A stretch of 64,000 nucleotides of DNA. It comes from Paraburkholderia bonniea. Lineage in GTDB: Bacteria > Pseudomonadota > Gammaproteobacteria > Burkholderiales > Burkholderiaceae. The position numbers were made by a program, and so were the translations under genes. This document shows, one piece after another, positions 60,385 through 64,000 of this stretch; the stretch's first letter is position 1; every line of letters begins with the position of its first letter. The stretch lies in assembly GCF_009455625.1 (NCBI RefSeq), contig NZ_QPEQ01000002.1, positions 744,001 through 808,000 of the forward strand. Direction: 5' to 3'. The notes beneath the pieces are model-generated. The model was not told where the DNA came from, ran no database searches, and worked only from the letters and a program-made list of their open reading frames with translations.

Positions 60385-61190
60385 GATGTTGCAGGATCGC
60401 TCCAGACCACGCCCCACGGCACGCTTGCGAGCGTAGCAGCGGGAACCGCGAATTTTTCAGGATAGCCGACCTGAGCTAGATACAGGCCATCAGGCATAAA
60501 CGTCGGAGCCGCGAGATGCCGCTCGCGGCTCGCCAGCACCTCGGAAAGCCACTCGACCGGATAGCGCCCACGGCCAACTGCGACCAGACAGCCCATCAGA
60601 TTACGCACCATGTGATGCAAAAACGCATTCGCCCGGAAACGAAAATGGATAAAGCTGCCCTGCTGGCGGATATCAATTTGATGCATCTGCTTGACCGGCG
60701 TTTTGGCCTGACATTGGGACGAACGAAAGGCTGAAAAATCATGCTCGCCAATCAGACAAGCGGCCGCCGCGCGCATCGCATCGAGATCTAACGGCGTATG
60801 CACCCAGCCAGACAGCCCCGCCAGCATCGCCGAGCGCACCGCGCTGACGTGCAGCACGTAGAAATAGGTGCGCTCGAATGCAGAGAACCGGGCGTGAAAC
60901 GGCTCAGGCATAGGCTTGGCCCACTGCACGGCAATCGTCTCAGGCAAAAAGGTGTTGGTGCCACGCACCCAGGAAAACTCAGTGCGCTCAAGCTCAGTAT
61001 CAATATGAACCACCTGACCCAAGCCATGCACGCCGGTATCGGTGCGCCCCGCGACGATTGTCTTCAACGGCGTCTGCGCGAAGGCGCACAGCGCACGCTC
61101 CAGCTCATCTTGCACCGTGCCGCCGTCGCGCTGAGACTGCCAGCCGCGAAACGGACGGCCATCGTACTGAACGCCAAATGCGATACGCAT
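60381..61190 (-). CDS. truA: tRNA pseudouridine synthase A
   Basis: 269 residues. The catalytic Asp is in [11 protein letters not shown] (about residue 52), with RTYFYVLH and HHMVRNLMG further on. It makes pseudouridine at positions 38-40 of many tRNAs. The start shares one base with the fimV stop and its stop overlaps the trpF start, so fimV, truA and trpF are coupled. Confidence 0.96.
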   Translation of the reverse strand: MRIAFGVQYDGRPFRGWQSQRDGGTVQDELERALCAFAQTPLKTIVAGRTDTGVHGLGQVVHIDTELERTEFSWVRGTNTFLPETIAVQWAKPMPEPFHARFSAFERTYFYVLHVSAVRSAMLAGLSGWVHTPLDLDAMRAAAACLIGEHDFSAFRSSQCQAKTPVKQMHQIDIRQQGSFIHFRFRANAFLHHMVRNLMGCLVAVGRGRYPVEWLSEVLASRERHLAAPTFMPDGLYLAQVGYPEKFAVPAATLASVPWGVVWSDPATS

Positions 61191-63607
61191 TACGCGTGCG
61201 GCTCAAGCGTCGCTAGCAACGCGTAGGCGTCTTCGCGCGTGGGCACATCGTTCGATTCGATGACTTCGTAGATCAGCGCGCGAGCACCCGCCAAATCGCC
61301 AAGCTCAACGTATTCGGCAGCGAGATCCAGTTTGTTGCGCGCGATTTTCGACAGATCTGCCGCGCTAAACGCAGGCAGGACATCCGCTGAACCGGCTGGC
61401 AATTCAAGATCAAAATCGAGATTGAGCACGCCAAAACGTGCCGCGCCCAAGCCAGCTACCGCAGGTGGTAGCGCTTGAGTAACGGGCTCTGGTTCCGGCA
61501 CTGATGCAGGAGGTTCCGCCGCAACAGGCTCGCTGAATGAAACAGCGGCTTCGCCAGAATGAGGTGCCGCGGGTGTTTCGTCTTGCGCCGCAGCCACGTG
61601 ATGTGTGCCGTCGGTATCGGCGCTGTCATCGCTATCGGTTGCCATCTCGCCTGAGGCCAGCGGCGCGCGCGGCGGCAACGGCATGTTGAGGCTGCCTAGC
61701 GCATCAAGAACAGCGAGAGGGAGTCCCATCGGGGCTACTGCATGCGGCGAGGTCTCAGCAGCAGGCGCTGGTTCCATGTCATCAGCGTCATCGGCGGCAA
61801 GCTCATCAGCCTCATCAACAGCCTCAGCGTCACTAGACGGCACGGCTGCCAGCGATGCGTCGTCATGCATAGCGGAAGCCACGACGGGCTCAGGTGATTC
61901 ATCGGCCGATAAGGTATCTGGCTGCTCATGATCCGCTGACGCTTCATGCGCTTCGAGGGACTTTGCCACGCCCTGATCCGCTGGCTCAACGTCATCCAGC
62001 GGAAACACCCTCACAGGCAACGCCGGCTCCGGCTCAACGGCAGCAACATGGCGGCCTGTCTCAAGAGCAGAATCGTGCGCAACGTCGCCGGGCCCGGGCC
62101 ACGTAGGTTCATTCTGCCGATCAGGAGTAACAGGAAACTCAGGCTCGCCGTCCCTATCGTTAGCGCTGCCTGCAACGGCAGAAACACCCGCATCTGGCAC
62201 CGAAGCATGCAACGCCTCCGCAGCGGTAACCGGCAGCCCAACCACCTCGTGTTCAGTTTCAGTTGTGAGCGTCGAATCTGCCGCTGCCTGGCGCGCAAGC
62301 GCGGCCCGATTGCGACGGCGCAACAGCAAACCCACGAGCAACAGCACCAGCGCCACACTCACCACTACCGCAAGCAACGCTAAGCGCAGGTCGATTTTCG
62401 AGATGTCAAATGGACCAATCATGTGCCGCGCCGCAGGCATTGCGGGAACCGCAAGAACAGGTGCGGCGGCGGAAGCCGCCAGCGCAGAAGCTGCCACCGG
62501 TTTCTTCGTGCCGATACCGTGCTTTTGCAGCTCCATCAACACGCGATTTTTTAATTCAAGCAGTTGCTGAAGACTGGACACCTTCGCTGGAGCAGACTTG
62601 GCAACGCCAGACCCCGGCACGCTTGATGCTAATACCGCTGGCACAGGAGCAGGAACAGAAGCCGGGGCAGTCACGCTAGCAGCCATGGCGGCGGCATTCG
62701 TCTCGGCCACGCTGGCTGCATCGGGTCCGCTTGCGTCACTAGCACCAGTAGCACCAATAGCGCCAGAGAGTGGACGCACCGCACCGCTCCAGATATGGGC
62801 ACCCGTTGCTGGCTGGGCTGGAGCGGCTTGATGCGCTGATGGAACTGACGGCGCGCCCAGAGCCGAGGGCGCGCGCCCCACGTGAGCGGCTGAGGAAGCC
62901 AAAGCCGGTTGCGCTGCCACAGACGCACTCGCTGAAACAGCATGGCCAGCGGTTGCGCCAACAGCCGCCGAAGCACCTTGCGCGGCTGGCGCAAAGACGG
63001 CTGCCACAGGAGGCCAAACGAGCTTCGGCACGCTCACTGCGGCTTCAGGCGCGGGACTTGTGGCCATCGAGGCACTAGCGTGATGAACCTCTGCGACACG
63101 CTTAGCTGCGCCTGCATCGTTATGTGCGGCAGCGGCAGCCGTAGCCGCCGTAGCAGATCCGCCCTGCGCTGCCGCTGCGGTGGCGGTGCTTGCACGCGTT
63201 TTCGCGTTTACGCTGCTCGCCTTCTTTTTCTCTCCACTCGCCACGACTGCCCGGCCTGACGCATCAAGCGGCGGCACCTGCAACACCGCGCCGATCTTCA
63301 CGCGATTCAGGTCACCCTTCATAAACGCTTTAGGATTCGCCTCAAACAATGCCTGCGAGGCGCGCAACAGAACAGCGGGATCAGTCGACTGGGTAATAAT
63401 CATCGCCGCATCGTTCAGCGACTCCCCTTCACCGATTTGATAATGAGTTACCAGCGAGTGCGTGGCCGTGGCAGTGGCCGCAGCGGCCCCCGCTTGCGCA
63501 TGAACTGCACCCGTTCCGGTAATTAAGCAGGCAGTGAATAATGTCGCAGCCAAACCACCGATACGACGGCCGGAAGTCAGTTGAAAGAAAATGGGTCGAA
63601 CAGTCAT
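61190..63607 (-). CDS. fimV: FimV/HubP family polar scaffold protein
   Basis: About 805 residues from ATG 63607 (AAGGA five bases upstream). The longer frame above it reads through the asd terminator and is not coding. A signal peptide (cleavage near VHAQ, about residue 39) is followed by a LysM-like periplasmic domain ([13 protein letters not shown]), a long Ala-rich stretch, one membrane helix ([20 protein letters not shown], about 405-425), an acidic cytoplasmic tail and the conserved FimV carboxyl TPR motif ([20 protein letters not shown]). FimV organises the cell pole and supports type IV pili. The Ala-rich region is low-complexity and probably length-variable. Confidence 0.9.
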   Translation of the reverse strand: MTVRPIFFQLTSGRRIGGLAATLFTACLITGTGAVHAQAGAAAATATATHSLVTHYQIGEGESLNDAAMIITQSTDPAVLLRASQALFEANPKAFMKGDLNRVKIGAVLQVPPLDASGRAVVASGEKKKASSVNAKTRASTATAAAAQGGSATAATAAAAAHNDAGAAKRVAEVHHASASMATSPAPEAAVSVPKLVWPPVAAVFAPAAQGASAAVGATAGHAVSASASVAAQPALASSAAHVGRAPSALGAPSVPSAHQAAPAQPATGAHIWSGAVRPLSGAIGATGASDASGPDAASVAETNAAAMAASVTAPASVPAPVPAVLASSVPGSGVAKSAPAKVSSLQQLLELKNRVLMELQKHGIGTKKPVAASALAASAAAPVLAVPAMPAARHMIGPFDISKIDLRLALLAVVVSVALVLLLVGLLLRRRNRAALARQAAADSTLTTETEHEVVGLPVTAAEALHASVPDAGVSAVAGSANDRDGEPEFPVTPDRQNEPTWPGPGDVAHDSALETGRHVAAVEPEPALPVRVFPLDDVEPADQGVAKSLEAHEASADHEQPDTLSADESPEPVVASAMHDDASLAAVPSSDAEAVDEADELAADDADDMEPAPAAETSPHAVAPMGLPLAVLDALGSLNMPLPPRAPLASGEMATDSDDSADTDGTHHVAAAQDETPAAPHSGEAAVSFSEPVAAEPPASVPEPEPVTQALPPAVAGLGAARFGVLNLDFDLELPAGSADVLPAFSAADLSKIARNKLDLAAEYVELGDLAGARALIYEVIESNDVPTREDAYALLATLEPHA

Positions 63608-63682
63608 CGAAATCCTTGGCGCGCTAGCGTGCAGCCCTTGTTTGCAATGGGATAGAGGGGGAGACAGGATTATCGGGCACAT

Positions 63683-63714
63683 AAAAAAAGCGCCGCGAAA
63701 AACGCGACGCTTTT
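63683..63714 (-). terminator. Rho-independent terminator after asd
   Basis: On the minus strand AGCGTCGCG and CGCGGCGCT pair (one G-T wobble) around a TTTTT loop and are followed by six or more T. It lies about 40 bp after the asd stop and separates it from fimV. Confidence 0.9.
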
Positions 63715-63752
63715 GGTTTTCTACTCTATACGCCGTAACCGCGTAGTTTACT

Positions 63753-64000
63753 TTACTTGTCCAGCAAGATGCGCAGCATGCGACGCAATGGTTCAGCCGC
63801 GCCCCACAATAGCTGGTCACCCACCGTGAACGCCGAAAGATACTCACCGCCCATCGCCAGCTTGCGCACACGGCCGACTGGCACCGTGAGTGTTCCGGTA
63901 ACAACCGCAGGCGAAAGATCACGCATGGTGGCTTCACGCTCATTCGGCACAACCTTGACCCAGTCGTTAGCAGACGCAAGGATGCTGTTCACTTCATCAA
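63753..64000 (-). CDS. asd: Aspartate-semialdehyde dehydrogenase, carboxyl-terminal part
   Basis: Only the last 82 or so codons lie in the window; the frame runs off the right edge. The segment [20 protein letters not shown] followed by the [20 protein letters not shown] end and the [11 protein letters not shown] tail is typical of proteobacterial Asd. The enzyme makes aspartate semialdehyde for Lys, Met, Thr and peptidoglycan precursors. Its position upstream of fimV is the usual one in this family. Confidence 0.93.
   Translation of the reverse strand, partial: DEVNSILASANDWVKVVPNEREATMRDLSPAVVTGTLTVPVGRVRKLAMGGEYLSAFTVGDQLLWGAAEPLRRMLRILLDK

Noticed and set aside
63608..63979. Longer amino end for FimV
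   Set aside because: The extension runs through the asd terminator and coding region; the ATG at 63607 has a ribosome site and starts a signal peptide.

Overview
The window is GC-rich bacterial DNA from the family Burkholderiaceae (Burkholderia, Paraburkholderia or a close relative). The main evidence is the block asd-fimV-truA-trpF-trpB-(DNA methyltransferase)-trpA-accD-folC-dedD-cvpA-purF-metZ at 49.9-64.0 kb, which in this family normally lies on the second chromosome. A membrane FAD-glucose-dehydrogenase operon, MHS transporters and a TreS-maltokinase fusion fit the same family. The species cannot be named from sequence alone.

Layout. 0-7.1 kb: the end of a GGDEF-EAL protein, then a minus-strand set (MHS transporter, M20 amidohydrolase, acetylpolyamine-amidohydrolase-like protein) with a divergent LysR regulator, then a CopD-like membrane protein. 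7.5-14.1 kb: parC, parE and a frameshifted uup. 14.4-19.2 kb: a DUF4399 protein, rubredoxin, tRNA-Arg(CCT), a 737-residue effector-like protein of lower GC, and a RES/Xre toxin-antitoxin pair with a clear operator. 19.3-24.4 kb: the three-subunit FAD sugar dehydrogenase operon and a DUF1345 protein. 24.8-32.8 kb: treS-mak, treZ and malQ, without the glgE, glgB, glgX or treY that often accompany them. 32.8-33.7 kb: a degenerate patch. 33.7-43.5 kb: an MHS transporter, then two divergent transcription units that together look like a polysaccharide synthesis and export system under phosphorelay control. 43.5-49.8 kb: an autotransporter remnant, an Aer-like chemoreceptor, a CNNM/CorC protein, a degenerate histidine kinase, an FKBP isomerase and an AraC regulator. 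49.9-64 kb: the housekeeping block.

Three themes stand out. First, the 35.2-43.5 kb locus encodes a processive GT2 synthase, a small membrane protein, a TPR/beta-barrel exporter, a PIG-L deacetylase fused to a receiver domain, an ATP-grasp protein, a phosphatase, a lone HPt, a Cache kinase and a lone receiver. These supply every part of a His-Asp-His-Asp relay whose output would be an enzyme and not a transcription factor. Second, short tandem repeats are unusually abundant: 6-, 9- and 24-bp units lie inside conserved enzymes, where they keep frame, and 7-bp units lie only between genes. Third, two 7-base G/C runs (in uup and at the folC start) each appear one base short, through either real slippage or homopolymer miscalling.
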